Origin: Candidatus Hodarchaeota archaeon
GTDB taxonomy: Archaea; Asgardarchaeota; Heimdallarchaeia; Hodarchaeales; Hodarchaeaceae
Direction of reading: 5' to 3'
NCBI GenBank assembly: GCA_016839665.1
Contig: JAEOTU010000084.1
Location: forward strand, 1-23,778
DNA length: 23,778 bases
A program made the position numbers and the translations under genes. This document shows positions 1 through 7,837 of the stretch, one piece after another; the stretch's first letter is position 1, and the number at the start of each line of letters is the position of its first letter. A model generated the notes under the pieces. The model ran no database searches. It worked only from the letters and a program-made list of their open reading frames with translations, and had not been told where the DNA came from.

Positions 1-428
1 GCAGTCTTTTGTTTAGCTCCCCCACTTAAAGAACGAGGACGTAACTGTTTTTGTTCAAGTAGATCTACTAATCGAAGCATTTCTTCGCTTATTTCCTCTT
101 GGGTTTGTTTAGGTTCATCCTTTACATAAGGTCCATAAGCGGCATTTTGCTCAACTGTCATATGAGGAAATAGTGCGATACTTTGGAATACCATTGCAAA
201 GTCTCTTCGTTCAATAGGAAGGTTTTCAACATTTTTTTCGTCAATCAAGATCGTTCCATATGTTGGTTCAACGATTCCAGTTATACAATTTATTAGCGTG
301 GTCTTCCCACATCCGGACGGACCTAAAATTCCAATGTATTCCCCATCTTTGATTTCTAAATCAACTTCCTCAAGGGCTTTAATCCGTCCAAAATACTTAG
401 AAACCCCTTTTAATTGTACATTTGGCAT
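1..428 (-). CDS. ABC transporter ATP-binding protein, 3' end cut by window edge
   Basis: This is the second ATPase of the importer operon. It hydrolyses ATP at the cytoplasmic face to drive the permease encoded upstream. The 142 visible residues show Walker A (GPSGCGKTT, residues 36-44), the Q-loop (FQS, Q82) and the ABC signature (LSGGA, 134-138); Walker B and the H-loop lie beyond the left edge. The ATG at 428 directly abuts the TAG stop of the preceding ATPase, with a GGAG motif 9 nt upstream, so the two are probably translationally coupled. It resembles Fe3+/sulfate/polyamine/thiamine-type importer ATPases (CysA/PotA/FbpC group). The substrate cannot be read from it. The two ATPases differ in sequence, so they may form a heterodimer. 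The operon may continue past the edge, perhaps with a binding protein. Confidence 0.9.
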   Translation of the reverse strand, partial: MPNVQLKGVSKYFGRIKALEEVDLEIKDGEYIGILGPSGCGKTTLINCITGIVEPTYGTILIDEKNVENLPIERRDFAMVFQSIALFPHMTVEQNAAYGPYVKDEPKQTQEEISEEMLRLVDLLEQKQLRPRSLSGGAKQKT

Positions 429-1592
429 CTAACTCATCTCCAGTTTTCTAACTACTTCCCAAGGTTCAGAAAAATAAGATATATTCTCAGAAGGGATTTC
501 TAATCTAACATTAGTTCCAACATCGTACTGCTGAAGATCTGATGAAGGAATACTCACATGAAGCTCTTTCTTTAAAAGTCCTTCAACCCGAACAGCGAGA
601 TTTGCCCATTTTCCTAGGAAGAAAGCCTGTTCAACAGTTCCTTCAAAGATATTAGCCTTAGAGTGTGACTCAGTTGTATTCTCAATTAATGGGGTCACAT
701 GGATCTTTTCTGCTTTAATCGCAAGCACGATTTCTTCATCAGTATAATTGTCATTTTGATCAAAGCTACGGTAAATATCCTTGGATTTAACGGTAATCCT
801 ATGCTCCCCTGCTTGAACTACTTCCCCATTATTTTTATTTCGTGCCTTTGTTGCTGGTATTAGATTTGTTGTACCAAAAAAGTACGCTGCAAATAATGTA
901 GACGGATAATCATAAATTTCTTCAGGGATATCAAATTGGACTATTTTTCCCTCATTAATGATTAACACTCTATCTGCAACTGCTATGGCTTCTTCTTGGT
1001 CGTGTGTGACGTGAAATGTTGTTTTTTCAAGATCACTCACTAGTTTTCGGATTTCTGTTCGTAATCGAATGCGTAATCTTGCGTCTAAGGCGCGTAATGG
1101 CTCGTCTAACAAGAAAACATCCGCATCTGCTGCTATCGCTCGTGCTAAAGCGACCCGTTGCATCATCCCTCCACTTAGTTCATGTGGATATGCGTTGTAT
1201 CTTTGTCGAAGATTCACAAGATCTAATATTTCGTCTCCTAATGCTATTAACTCTTCCCGTGGTTTATTTCCTTTCATTTTTGGGGAGAAAATCGTATTTT
1301 CCCACACATTCATATAAGGAAAAAGTGAATAATCTGATGTCTGAGGCAAATATGCCAAATTGCGTCTTTCAGACGGAATATTATTTAATAGCACATCATT
1401 CTTGAATATTTTTCCTGAAGTTGGTTTGACTAATCCCGCAATTAATTTCAGAAGAGTGGTTTTCCCTGCGCCTGTTGGGCCTAGAATCACCACATATTCT
1501 CCACGTTCTACTTCTAAATTGAAATCTTGTATGGCGTAAAGCTTTCCGAAGCGTTTGTTCAAGTTGTGAATTTCTATATGAGCTTTTACCAT
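429..1592 (-). CDS. ABC transporter ATP-binding protein with C-terminal TOBE-like region (MalK/CysA group)
   Basis: A 387-residue ATPase subunit of an importer. The nucleotide-binding domain spans about residues 4-235, with Walker A GPTGAGKTT (38-46), Q-loop Q84, signature LSGGM (139-143), Walker B LLDEP (161-165) and switch His197 in VTHDQEEA. After FFGTTNLIPA the C-terminal ~140 residues match the length and placement of the regulatory TOBE domain seen in MalK/CysA/PotA-type ATPases. The ATG at 1592 has an AGGAG motif 8 nt upstream that overlaps the permease stop codon, which fixes the start and implies coupling. It probably pairs with the second ATPase encoded immediately downstream. The ATPase call is secure; substrate (iron, thiamine, sulfate, molybdate or polyamine) is open. 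Confidence 0.93.
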   Translation of the reverse strand: MVKAHIEIHNLNKRFGKLYAIQDFNLEVERGEYVVILGPTGAGKTTLLKLIAGLVKPTSGKIFKNDVLLNNIPSERRNLAYLPQTSDYSLFPYMNVWENTIFSPKMKGNKPREELIALGDEILDLVNLRQRYNAYPHELSGGMMQRVALARAIAADADVFLLDEPLRALDARLRIRLRTEIRKLVSDLEKTTFHVTHDQEEAIAVADRVLIINEGKIVQFDIPEEIYDYPSTLFAAYFFGTTNLIPATKARNKNNGEVVQAGEHRITVKSKDIYRSFDQNDNYTDEEIVLAIKAEKIHVTPLIENTTESHSKANIFEGTVEQAFFLGKWANLAVRVEGLLKKELHVSIPSSDLQQYDVGTNVRLEIPSENISYFSEPWEVVRKLEMS

Positions 1593-1603
1593 ACAATAGT
1601 CTC

Positions 1604-3328
1604 CTACGATTTACGTTCGCCTTTTTTTGTTACCCTGGCCCGTAAGACGAAGATAAGTAGAGAAGAAATTAAGATGAGGATCATTGTTGTGAGAGCTGCA
1701 AAGAAGTAATCAGGTTCTACACCCTTTATCAGAGCGACAATGAAAACAGGTGCAGTGATTGACTCAGGAGACACCGCTAGTGTAGCTCCTGTTTCCCCAA
1801 TACTACGGGTAAAAGACATAATAGCTCCTGCAACAATTGAGAACTTTACCACAGGGAGAGTAACATGACGAAACGTTTGAAAAGGTCGAGCACCCAAGCT
1901 TCGTGCAGCATCTTCATATGCAGGATCAAGTTCCGCTAATCCTCCAATGGTATTTCGAACAATAAAAGGGAAAGTCATACTGATATGTGCCATAATAACA
2001 AAAAAGAATTCATTTGTGGGAAAAATGATTTGAGTAGTCCAGAATAAGCCTACACTAAACCCTAACGCTGCACTTGGTACAACATAAGGAATATCAACAA
2101 GTGCATCAAGAATACGAGATAAAATATGATTTCTTCGAGTAATAAGAATCGCCATTGGAACTCCTAAACAAACATTTACAATTGTTGCAACAGTCGCCAC
2201 TATTACTGATAGTAAAATACTTTGACCAAAGAGAAGCCAGTCAGCAGTGAGAAGTTTTTCTGCACTTGCTCCTTGAAAAATATACAGAACTAGAAAAAAC
2301 GAGGGAATTAAGACAAAAAACACCAAGAAACCGAAGGCCAAAACTGACCGAGCTTTTGGTGCCGTCCCCTCACTTATTTTCCACTCAAAGCTGGGAACCA
2401 CTCTTCGAAATGGTAATTTTGCTCGTTTTGCCAAAATTTTCGCAAGAAAAACAAGACATAATGCGATAAAGATCATTAATACACTCATAAAAGCCATTCC
2501 AGGTAATAGATAACTAAGTGGTTCCTCCCCTGCTGTTATCGAATCTTGGTAGTCATGTTTCCAGTTTCCGATTAAAACAGTACCTGTCTGTTTAAGGCTA
2601 CTAATCGTTGCTAACAGTGTCATCACACCACCAGTATCACTCAAGCTTTTTGCAAGACTTAGTACCATTGCTGTTGCAACTCCAGAACGGAATAAAGGAA
2701 GAGTAACAGTTCTTGCTGCCGTAAACTTACTTGCTCCACATGTTCGAGCAGCAATTTCTAGTGTGATGTCAATTTCCTCTAAAATAGCTGCTAATGACCG
2801 AACTACATAAGGAAATGTTGTGGTAAAATGGAAGAGAATTAAAATAGGTAGCGCATCTTGGATGAAATTCAAAGCAAAAATAGGTTTGACGGGTACATTT
2901 GGGGTCACTCCCCAAAAAAGTGCTACCGAAAAACCAAGACCAGCTGTAGGAACAGCCAACGGGAGCTCAATGACGCTATTTAAGACCGATTTGAACCGAA
3001 ATTCTTTTCGTACCAATACCCAAGCAATGGGGAGACCAAATATCAAATCAACTATTGTAATCGTAACTGATACAGTAATTGAGTATAGTAAGGCCTCCAA
3101 AATCTCAGACATGATTGTCGGATTAGAAAGTACCTCAGATTGGATAATAGTAAATTCCAAGAACGCATAGATTAAAACAAAAATCGTTGGAAATAAGACA
3201 AGAGTAAAGAAGAATAAAACAATAAAAAAATACCAGAGATAGGAGACACTGGGCTTTGAAACAACTTCAATAACTCTAGTTTGAATGTTTTTCAGTTGTT
3301 CCTTATGCGAACTGGGAATCATTGTCAT
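1604..3328 (-). CDS. Fused two-domain ABC importer permease (FbpB/ThiP/CysT type)
   Basis: A 574-residue polytopic membrane protein with two permease halves in one chain. Each half has an EAA-type loop that docks onto the ATPases: residues about 183-215 (AARTCGASKFTAARTVTLP) and 465-493 (AARSLGARPFQTFRHVTLP). About twelve hydrophobic segments are visible. The second half contains RSIGETGATLAV, similar to GEFGA-type motifs of sulfate, molybdate and thiamine permeases. Fused permeases of this size are known for Fe3+ (FbpB) and thiamine (ThiP) importers. It heads an operon with two ATPases; no binding protein is visible inside the window. Start ATG 3328, or ATG 3322 two codons later; neither has a clear Shine-Dalgarno. 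A TATA box at 3349-3357 predicts a transcript beginning essentially at the start codon. Confidence 0.9.
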   Translation of the reverse strand: MTMIPSSHKEQLKNIQTRVIEVVSKPSVSYLWYFFIVLFFFTLVLFPTIFVLIYAFLEFTIIQSEVLSNPTIMSEILEALLYSITVSVTITIVDLIFGLPIAWVLVRKEFRFKSVLNSVIELPLAVPTAGLGFSVALFWGVTPNVPVKPIFALNFIQDALPILILFHFTTTFPYVVRSLAAILEEIDITLEIAARTCGASKFTAARTVTLPLFRSGVATAMVLSLAKSLSDTGGVMTLLATISSLKQTGTVLIGNWKHDYQDSITAGEEPLSYLLPGMAFMSVLMIFIALCLVFLAKILAKRAKLPFRRVVPSFEWKISEGTAPKARSVLAFGFLVFFVLIPSFFLVLYIFQGASAEKLLTADWLLFGQSILLSVIVATVATIVNVCLGVPMAILITRRNHILSRILDALVDIPYVVPSAALGFSVGLFWTTQIIFPTNEFFFVIMAHISMTFPFIVRNTIGGLAELDPAYEDAARSLGARPFQTFRHVTLPVVKFSIVAGAIMSFTRSIGETGATLAVSPESITAPVFIVALIKGVEPDYFFAALTTMILILISSLLIFVLRARVTKKGERKS

Positions 3329-3348
3329 TCGTTAGCCTGTTGATGAGT

Positions 3349-3357
3349 TATTTAAAG
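3349..3357 (-). promoter_or_regulatory. TATA box, probably giving a leaderless transcript for the importer operon
   Basis: On the minus strand this reads CTTTAAATA. Its centre is about 25 nt before the ATG at 3328, the usual archaeal TATA-to-start-site distance, so transcription would begin at or next to the start codon. The lack of a ribosome-binding motif before that ATG agrees. Position and sequence are seen; the start site is inferred. Confidence 0.5.
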
Positions 3358-3529
3358 CTAAGTAAATTCTGATGTTAGAGATGAATTAATACTTTTCTTT
3401 TATTCTTCACTTAAATCTATTAATCACTTTTTAGAAATTTTCTTTTTAATGATTACCACCTTGATTTAGGTTTAGTTTTTTAATCTATAATTTTCGGATA
3501 ATCCTTCATTGAATTATCTTCAAGGTAGG

Positions 3530-3539
3530 TTAAATATAA
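3530..3539 (+). promoter_or_regulatory. Putative TATA box for the DUF389 gene
   Basis: TTAAATATAA lies about 63 nt before the ATG at 3598. A start site about 25 nt downstream would leave a leader of roughly 35-40 nt holding the AGGTGA ribosome-binding site. The 269-nt divergent gap is AT-rich throughout, so this is only the best of several candidates. Confidence 0.35.
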
Positions 3540-3586
3540 TTTAAAATTTCGATAATTCTTTGTTAATGTTAGTAATCCCTTTCTAT

Positions 3587-3592
3587 AGGTGA
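3587..3592 (+). promoter_or_regulatory. Ribosome-binding site that decides the DUF389 start
   Basis: AGGTGA sits 5 nt before the ATG at 3598. The in-frame GTG at 3589 is part of this motif, so it is more likely ribosome-binding sequence than a start codon. Confidence 0.6.
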
Positions 3593-3597
3593 ATTTT

Positions 3598-4611
3598 ATG
3601 AAGGAAATACAAGTCACCCTACCTACGGATCGTAAAACATTAATGGATGAATTTCTTAAAGAATTCTCTCTTCAAGCCACTAGTTATGATTTTGGTGAAT
3701 CGATTCGTTTTGAATGTAGGGTTGATGATTATCAAACAAACTTTGCATTGGAGGAACTGAAAGCTCGTGGAATTGGAGTAGCTTATGGTGATATCGTTGT
3801 CAGACCTGTGTCTTTACTCATTTCTAGTAAGAAAGAGGAGGATATTCTACCTGCGAGTGCAGGTGTGAATAGGCAAGAAATATTAGCTAATCTAGGAGAG
3901 ATCTCAGGACTTTCTCGTTCATATCTACTTATGAATGTTCTTGCAGCTGCTTTAGCAGCTTTTGGACTTCTTAACAGCGACGTGGTTGTTATCATTGCTA
4001 GTATGATTGTAGCTCCTCTTCTAGGACCAATCGTACTCACATCACTCGGGTTGTTGAGTCTTGAGACGACATCTTTTATCAAACGCGGGTTACTTGCAGA
4101 GATAACAGGTATTTCTACAACAGTGATAATAGGAGCTTTTATCGGAAGCATATTTCACTTTTTCATGAGTATTGACATAAATGAAATTGATGATTTCGGT
4201 TCTCCTATTTATTCTGAAATACTTAATCGTACAGCTTTGACTGTCCCCACTATCTCTCTCGCACTGCTGGGTGGTCTTGCAGCGGGAATTATCGTTGCTA
4301 GAGGATTAGATGTTTCCATAGTAGGAGTAGCTATTGCCGCTTCGTTATGTCCTCCTGCGGCAACAATTGGAATCTTAGGTGCGTTAGGTGAATGGGATTA
4401 CGCCCTTCGAGCAACGGGCCTATTACTCCTAAACATATTAGCGATCAATCTCTCTTGTACTGGCGTATTCTGGATATTCGGAGTTAAAAGCAGAGGCCTC
4501 TCTAAAAGACAAGCAGTAAAAGTTAGACGAATGAATATCATATGGATCTTTGTGGTCACAATTCTGCTTGCAATAATACTTATTTTAGCTAATATTATCC
4601 CAACACCCTAA
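3598..4611 (+). CDS. DUF389 family integral membrane protein
   Basis: A 337-residue protein. An N-terminal soluble domain of about 105 residues is followed by six or seven hydrophobic segments. Family hallmarks are visible: ASMIVAPLLGPIV in the first membrane pair and AASLCPPAATIG later. This matches the DUF389 (TIGR00341-like) membrane family, common in archaea and bacteria, whose function is unknown. It stands alone on the plus strand, divergent from the importer operon and convergent with the large fusion gene (18 nt between stops). The ATG at 3598 is preferred over GTG 3589 because AGGTGA precedes it at proper spacing. Family assignment is from recognised motifs; no substrate can be inferred. 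Confidence 0.85.
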   Translation: MKEIQVTLPTDRKTLMDEFLKEFSLQATSYDFGESIRFECRVDDYQTNFALEELKARGIGVAYGDIVVRPVSLLISSKKEEDILPASAGVNRQEILANLGEISGLSRSYLLMNVLAAALAAFGLLNSDVVVIIASMIVAPLLGPIVLTSLGLLSLETTSFIKRGLLAEITGISTTVIIGAFIGSIFHFFMSIDINEIDDFGSPIYSEILNRTALTVPTISLALLGGLAAGIIVARGLDVSIVGVAIAASLCPPAATIGILGALGEWDYALRATGLLLLNILAINLSCTGVFWIFGVKSRGLSKRQAVKVRRMNIIWIFVVTILLAIILILANIIPTP

Positions 4612-4629
4612 AAGAAATCCTATCTATTC

Positions 4630-6963
4630 TTACTCCTCATCCTCTTCCTTAGATTTCTTTTTCTCATTTAATTGTACAATGGTAAGACGTCCCTCTACAA
4701 CATCGATTTTAGCGTTTATTTCATTTTCATTAATCATTTCATATATAAGTTCTTCAAGCTCTTTTGGATCTATTTCTACACTTTTTGCTAATGTTTCAAT
4801 TGGAACACTCCCAAATTTAGTGATTTTTTCTGCTAATTCCTTTCTCCGCCCTTTTCTTAGTAACGCGTCTGAAAGTGTTCCTGCGACTGTTAATACTCGT
4901 TGGAGATCTCCTTCTTGATATGCATGAAATACATCATAGATTATGTTTCCAAATGAACCAAAATTCCTTGTTAATACATCCTGTACGATTTTAACTCCCA
5001 ATTCACTCTGGTGTTCAATGATTTCAAGAGCTACTAGGGCTGCGTCAAATTTAAGAAGTCCTAACCAGATTTCATCAAGTTTTATCCCTGGTGATTCATA
5101 ATGGCTGAGGTAACTTCGGATTGCGCGCCGTTGTAAGGTCACGTTACGAGCTGTTATCATCCCTATTAATGTTCGAACATGCTCTCGTTCTATAGGGGGT
5201 AGAGATTTTGAAACATGGTAATCGACAACGTGTTTCATAAAAATCTCAATAAATTGAACGTCAATTTTACTCATTGATATGATAACTGAAACCCGTTGAG
5301 CAAAACCCACAAAGTCAGGTGATTCTAGATCTGTTAACAACCAATCCAGAAGTTCTTTTATGAAAGTTAATCGTCTGGGTTTTAGGAAGTCGAGATATAT
5401 CTGTATGAGTTGAGGATATTGTGTTTCTAAAGCTGCAGTGAGTTTCTTTGCCGCATAAGTTGCCATGTCTGTATTCTTTGATATGGCATCTCTAATGCCT
5501 AGAACGAGATCGCTTGAGTTATCAATCGTTTCTGACTTCAGAAGTGTTTGTATTGCTTCAGTAAAAGCTTCTTGGTCCTCATATTGAGTGCTACTTTCCC
5601 CTATTTCCTCCTCCAGAATATTTTCTGTGGTAACTTTGACCTTCTGATCTGTTGCTGGAAATTCATCTGTTAGCTCTTGCATCAGTCCTTCAATCATTTC
5701 TTGAGTGAAAGCTAATGATGGATCAGCAAAATCAAAATCTTTCTCTTTTATGTCTAATAATTCCACTGGGAGAGGAAGAGGTTCATCTGGAGTAGGTTCA
5801 TCGGATATTTTAGCTTCAATACTTTCAGTTGTGTCTGAAACGTCAGATTCTTCGATTTCAGCTGTTTTTTCGACCTTATAGGATAATTGAGTTACAAGTT
5901 CTTCGAGGGTAGGTTTTGTATCAGATTCTTCTGAAATGACGGAAATATCTTTGAGGGAGATTCCCATACCTTTCAGAATTGTAGATAAGCCCTTCTTCCC
6001 CTCTTTCTTAGTCATATCCTCCATGATGACATTGAAACCTTTAGAACGGAGAGATGTAACCTCACTTGCATCATCGGGGCCAACTACGAGGTGGTCTACT
6101 ATCCCAGCACTTAGTTCTGCAATTCCAAGTAAAGTAGGTTTAACTCCTAATAATTGAAGAATGAATTGCTCACGAAAGGTGAATTGACTTGGACAGACTA
6201 AAGTTGCAGAGGCTTTTGATTCTTTAACAGTCTTAGTAAATTCCTTGTGTAATAGAAGAAGAGCTAATGAACAAGGATCTTCAGCTAACAAAAGGATTGC
6301 ATCTGCTTCAGCGATTTCCTCTTTTGCTTCTTCAGTTAAGATATCTCGATCCAGATTTAATCCTGTGATTTCAATCTGCTTTTTCGCTTTCTTTTTATCC
6401 TTACTCTCTTGATATTCAACTAAAAGCTTCTGCAGCTCTTCAAGATCAGTTTTTTGTTCCGCCTTGCGATCTACATAACCTGTGATTTGGAAATATCGCA
6501 GTGGAACCTGAGTTGTTGCTGTTTTTATTGTCACAACTTCTTCTGGAAACTTTAAGGGGAATACATTAAGGCATGTGCCAGCATAATCAGTAAGTGCCTT
6601 GAAAAACTCATTAAAACTTTGATTTGCCTTTTTCCGTTCGCTGACCCACTGAACTAAGAACATTTCAGCATCGCTTAGAGGAATACGGGTTTGAGCAATA
6701 GGTTTTGAAAAAACCTTTGCTAAGGAACTTTTTGTTAGATCATCTGGAACAATAGTATTTGCGAGCGTAATAATTTCATGATGATACCACACTTCCCCTC
6801 CCTTTTCCTTCTCTTGTTCTCTCTTTTGATTATTTGATAATGAGAAATCAGCGGAAGTATTGAGGATAATTGTAAAACTCAAATCAGCTTGGAGGAATTC
6901 TAAAAGCAAAGGGGGAAGTTCGACTCCTGCTGATATAACAACTAACCGCTTATCCACTTCCAT
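4630..6963 (-). CDS. CofD-like domain fused to helical region and C-terminal PCI-like winged helix
   Basis: A 777-residue soluble protein. Residues 5-340 follow the order of CofD (LPPG:FO 2-phospho-L-lactate transferase/UPF0052): an N-terminal strand and loop (VVISAGVELPPLL), then ILNTSADF (33-40), EEIAEADAILLLAEDP (215-230), and LLGVKPTLLGIAELSAGIVD (271-290) followed by HLVVGPDD. The family's glycine-rich GGTGTPKL loop, its SPDxDT stretch and its PSNP motif are not conserved (AGVELPPL, a charged insertion at 41-60, and AEDP), so catalysis is doubtful. Residues 345-460 are an acidic linker. Residues 465-700 are predicted helices resembling a solenoid. Residues 717-763 (VPIETLAKSVEID... LEELIYEMI... 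INAKID) resemble the winged helix ending PCI domains; the tail is charged. The start is supported by GAGGAG at 6969-6974, 5 nt before ATG. Gene context gives no function. The domain similarities are from memory of the families and need profile searches. Confidence 0.7.
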   Translation of the reverse strand: MEVDKRLVVISAGVELPPLLLEFLQADLSFTIILNTSADFSLSNNQKREQEKEKGGEVWYHHEIITLANTIVPDDLTKSSLAKVFSKPIAQTRIPLSDAEMFLVQWVSERKKANQSFNEFFKALTDYAGTCLNVFPLKFPEEVVTIKTATTQVPLRYFQITGYVDRKAEQKTDLEELQKLLVEYQESKDKKKAKKQIEITGLNLDRDILTEEAKEEIAEADAILLLAEDPCSLALLLLHKEFTKTVKESKASATLVCPSQFTFREQFILQLLGVKPTLLGIAELSAGIVDHLVVGPDDASEVTSLRSKGFNVIMEDMTKKEGKKGLSTILKGMGISLKDISVISEESDTKPTLEELVTQLSYKVEKTAEIEESDVSDTTESIEAKISDEPTPDEPLPLPVELLDIKEKDFDFADPSLAFTQEMIEGLMQELTDEFPATDQKVKVTTENILEEEIGESSTQYEDQEAFTEAIQTLLKSETIDNSSDLVLGIRDAISKNTDMATYAAKKLTAALETQYPQLIQIYLDFLKPRRLTFIKELLDWLLTDLESPDFVGFAQRVSVIISMSKIDVQFIEIFMKHVVDYHVSKSLPPIEREHVRTLIGMITARNVTLQRRAIRSYLSHYESPGIKLDEIWLGLLKFDAALVALEIIEHQSELGVKIVQDVLTRNFGSFGNIIYDVFHAYQEGDLQRVLTVAGTLSDALLRKGRRKELAEKITKFGSVPIETLAKSVEIDPKELEELIYEMINENEINAKIDVVEGRLTIVQLNEKKKSKEEDEE

Positions 6964-7300
6964 TCTTACTCCTCAAAACAACTTAAAGCTCTCGTATTCA
7001 TATGCTTGATAAATGTGTTAGATATTCATCATATATGTCGGGTTGGCTTCTCTTCTTGATTGTGTCTCCAATCCTTTAATAAGAATGTCTTTTTATCCTT
7101 TTTCTCTTATAAATAGAAGTGTAAAATCAATGAAATCACAAATTTTTTCCTTGTGAAATTACCATTCAAGCCTAATTCATACTTAATTCCTAATAAATGT
7201 AATTTTATATGCTTTCAGCTTTTGTCAACATGCATTTTTAGAAAAAAGTCATGAACTAGAAAGATCATCCTCTATTATTCCATTCCTCAATATTTTAACT
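6964..7300. other. 337-nt intergenic gap, no gene seen
   Basis: Between two minus-strand genes. It contains the GAGGAG ribosome-binding site for the gene starting at 6963. A TATA-like CTTATAAATAG lies at 7106-7116 and reads as TATA-like on either strand. An imperfectly supported dyad TCACAA-N9-TTGTGA spans 7136-7156. A minus-strand CATTTATC near 7010-7018 could be the promoter of the downstream gene. No convincing RNA gene or small protein was found. Confidence 0.4.
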
Positions 7301-7714
7301 TCAAGAATCTTTTATTTCAAATGAATAGATATCAGAAATTAGTATATTATTTTTCTTATCTACAATTTCAAAATAAAAGTCGTATTGGGCTCCTATCTCA
7401 TTATATGGCCCTAATCGAATTAAATAACGAGGAGGGCAACAGAGAATAATATAACGGCGCATTTCTTGGGAAATCCAATCACTACCGTCTATACGGTAAT
7501 AGATTTTACATGACTCAATACCAGAAATTTCGTCTACATAAATCTCAATTGTAGAGGATGAATTAACCTTTGGATTTTGATTATATCCTACAGATAAGAT
7601 TGTCGGGGGATCGGTATCAAACATCATTCGTACCAAATTAAAACCTATAACTCCTCCTAATGACACCATTGCTAGAACAGCTAGAATAATGATGAACTTT
7701 TTCAAGGAGGCCAT
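7301..7714 (-). CDS. Membrane-tethered small protein with extracellular Ig/fibronectin-like domain
   Basis: A 137-residue protein. Residues 5-29 form one hydrophobic helix after MASLKK, acting as a signal anchor. The remaining ~105 residues are beta-rich, starting DTDPPTILSVGYNQNPKV, a pattern typical of Ig-like or fibronectin type III surface domains (DPPTI then alternating strands, ending YSFEI). It probably sits outside the membrane. Three cysteines (C69 and the adjacent pair C92-C93) could form disulfides if exported. It is transcribed divergently from the Cys-rich membrane protein at 7838. A weak AGGGTG motif lies about 8-10 nt before the ATG. No specific family is recognised. Confidence 0.65.
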   Translation of the reverse strand: MASLKKFIIILAVLAMVSLGGVIGFNLVRMMFDTDPPTILSVGYNQNPKVNSSSTIEIYVDEISGIESCKIYYRIDGSDWISQEMRRYIILCCPPRYLIRLGPYNEIGAQYDFYFEIVDKKNNILISDIYSFEIKDS

Positions 7715-7740
7715 AGTAAGAACACCCTACAACCAGAATA

Positions 7741-7750
7741 TCTTTATATT
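7741..7750 (-). promoter_or_regulatory. Putative TATA box of the Ig-like surface protein gene
   Basis: Minus strand reads AATATAAAGA, centred about 31 nt before the ATG at 7714, which predicts a very short leader of about 5 nt. It shares a 123-nt divergent gap with the plus-strand promoter at 7771-7780. Confidence 0.4.
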
Positions 7751-7770
7751 ATTCCTCTATCATCAGAAAG

Positions 7771-7780
7771 ATTTTAAATG
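7771..7780 (+). promoter_or_regulatory. Putative TATA box of the Cys-rich membrane protein gene
   Basis: ATTTTAAATG is centred about 62 nt before the ATG at 7838, giving a predicted leader of about 35 nt that includes GGAG at 7823-7826. The 8-bp palindrome GCGATCGC (7794-7801) lies close to the predicted start site. Confidence 0.35.
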
Positions 7781-7837
7781 TATTGATCTCACAGCGATCG
7801 CAATATCAGTTTTTTCATAAAGTGGAGCTCTCAAACC

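Noticed and set aside
3420..3453. TAATCA...TGATTA inverted repeat in the divergent gap before the DUF389 gene
   Set aside because: Six AT-rich bases separated by more than 20 nt are expected by chance in such DNA.
7794..7801. GCGATCGC palindrome near the start of the Cys-rich membrane protein transcript
   Set aside because: A single 8-bp palindrome with no second copy nearby; no basis to call it an operator or methylation site.
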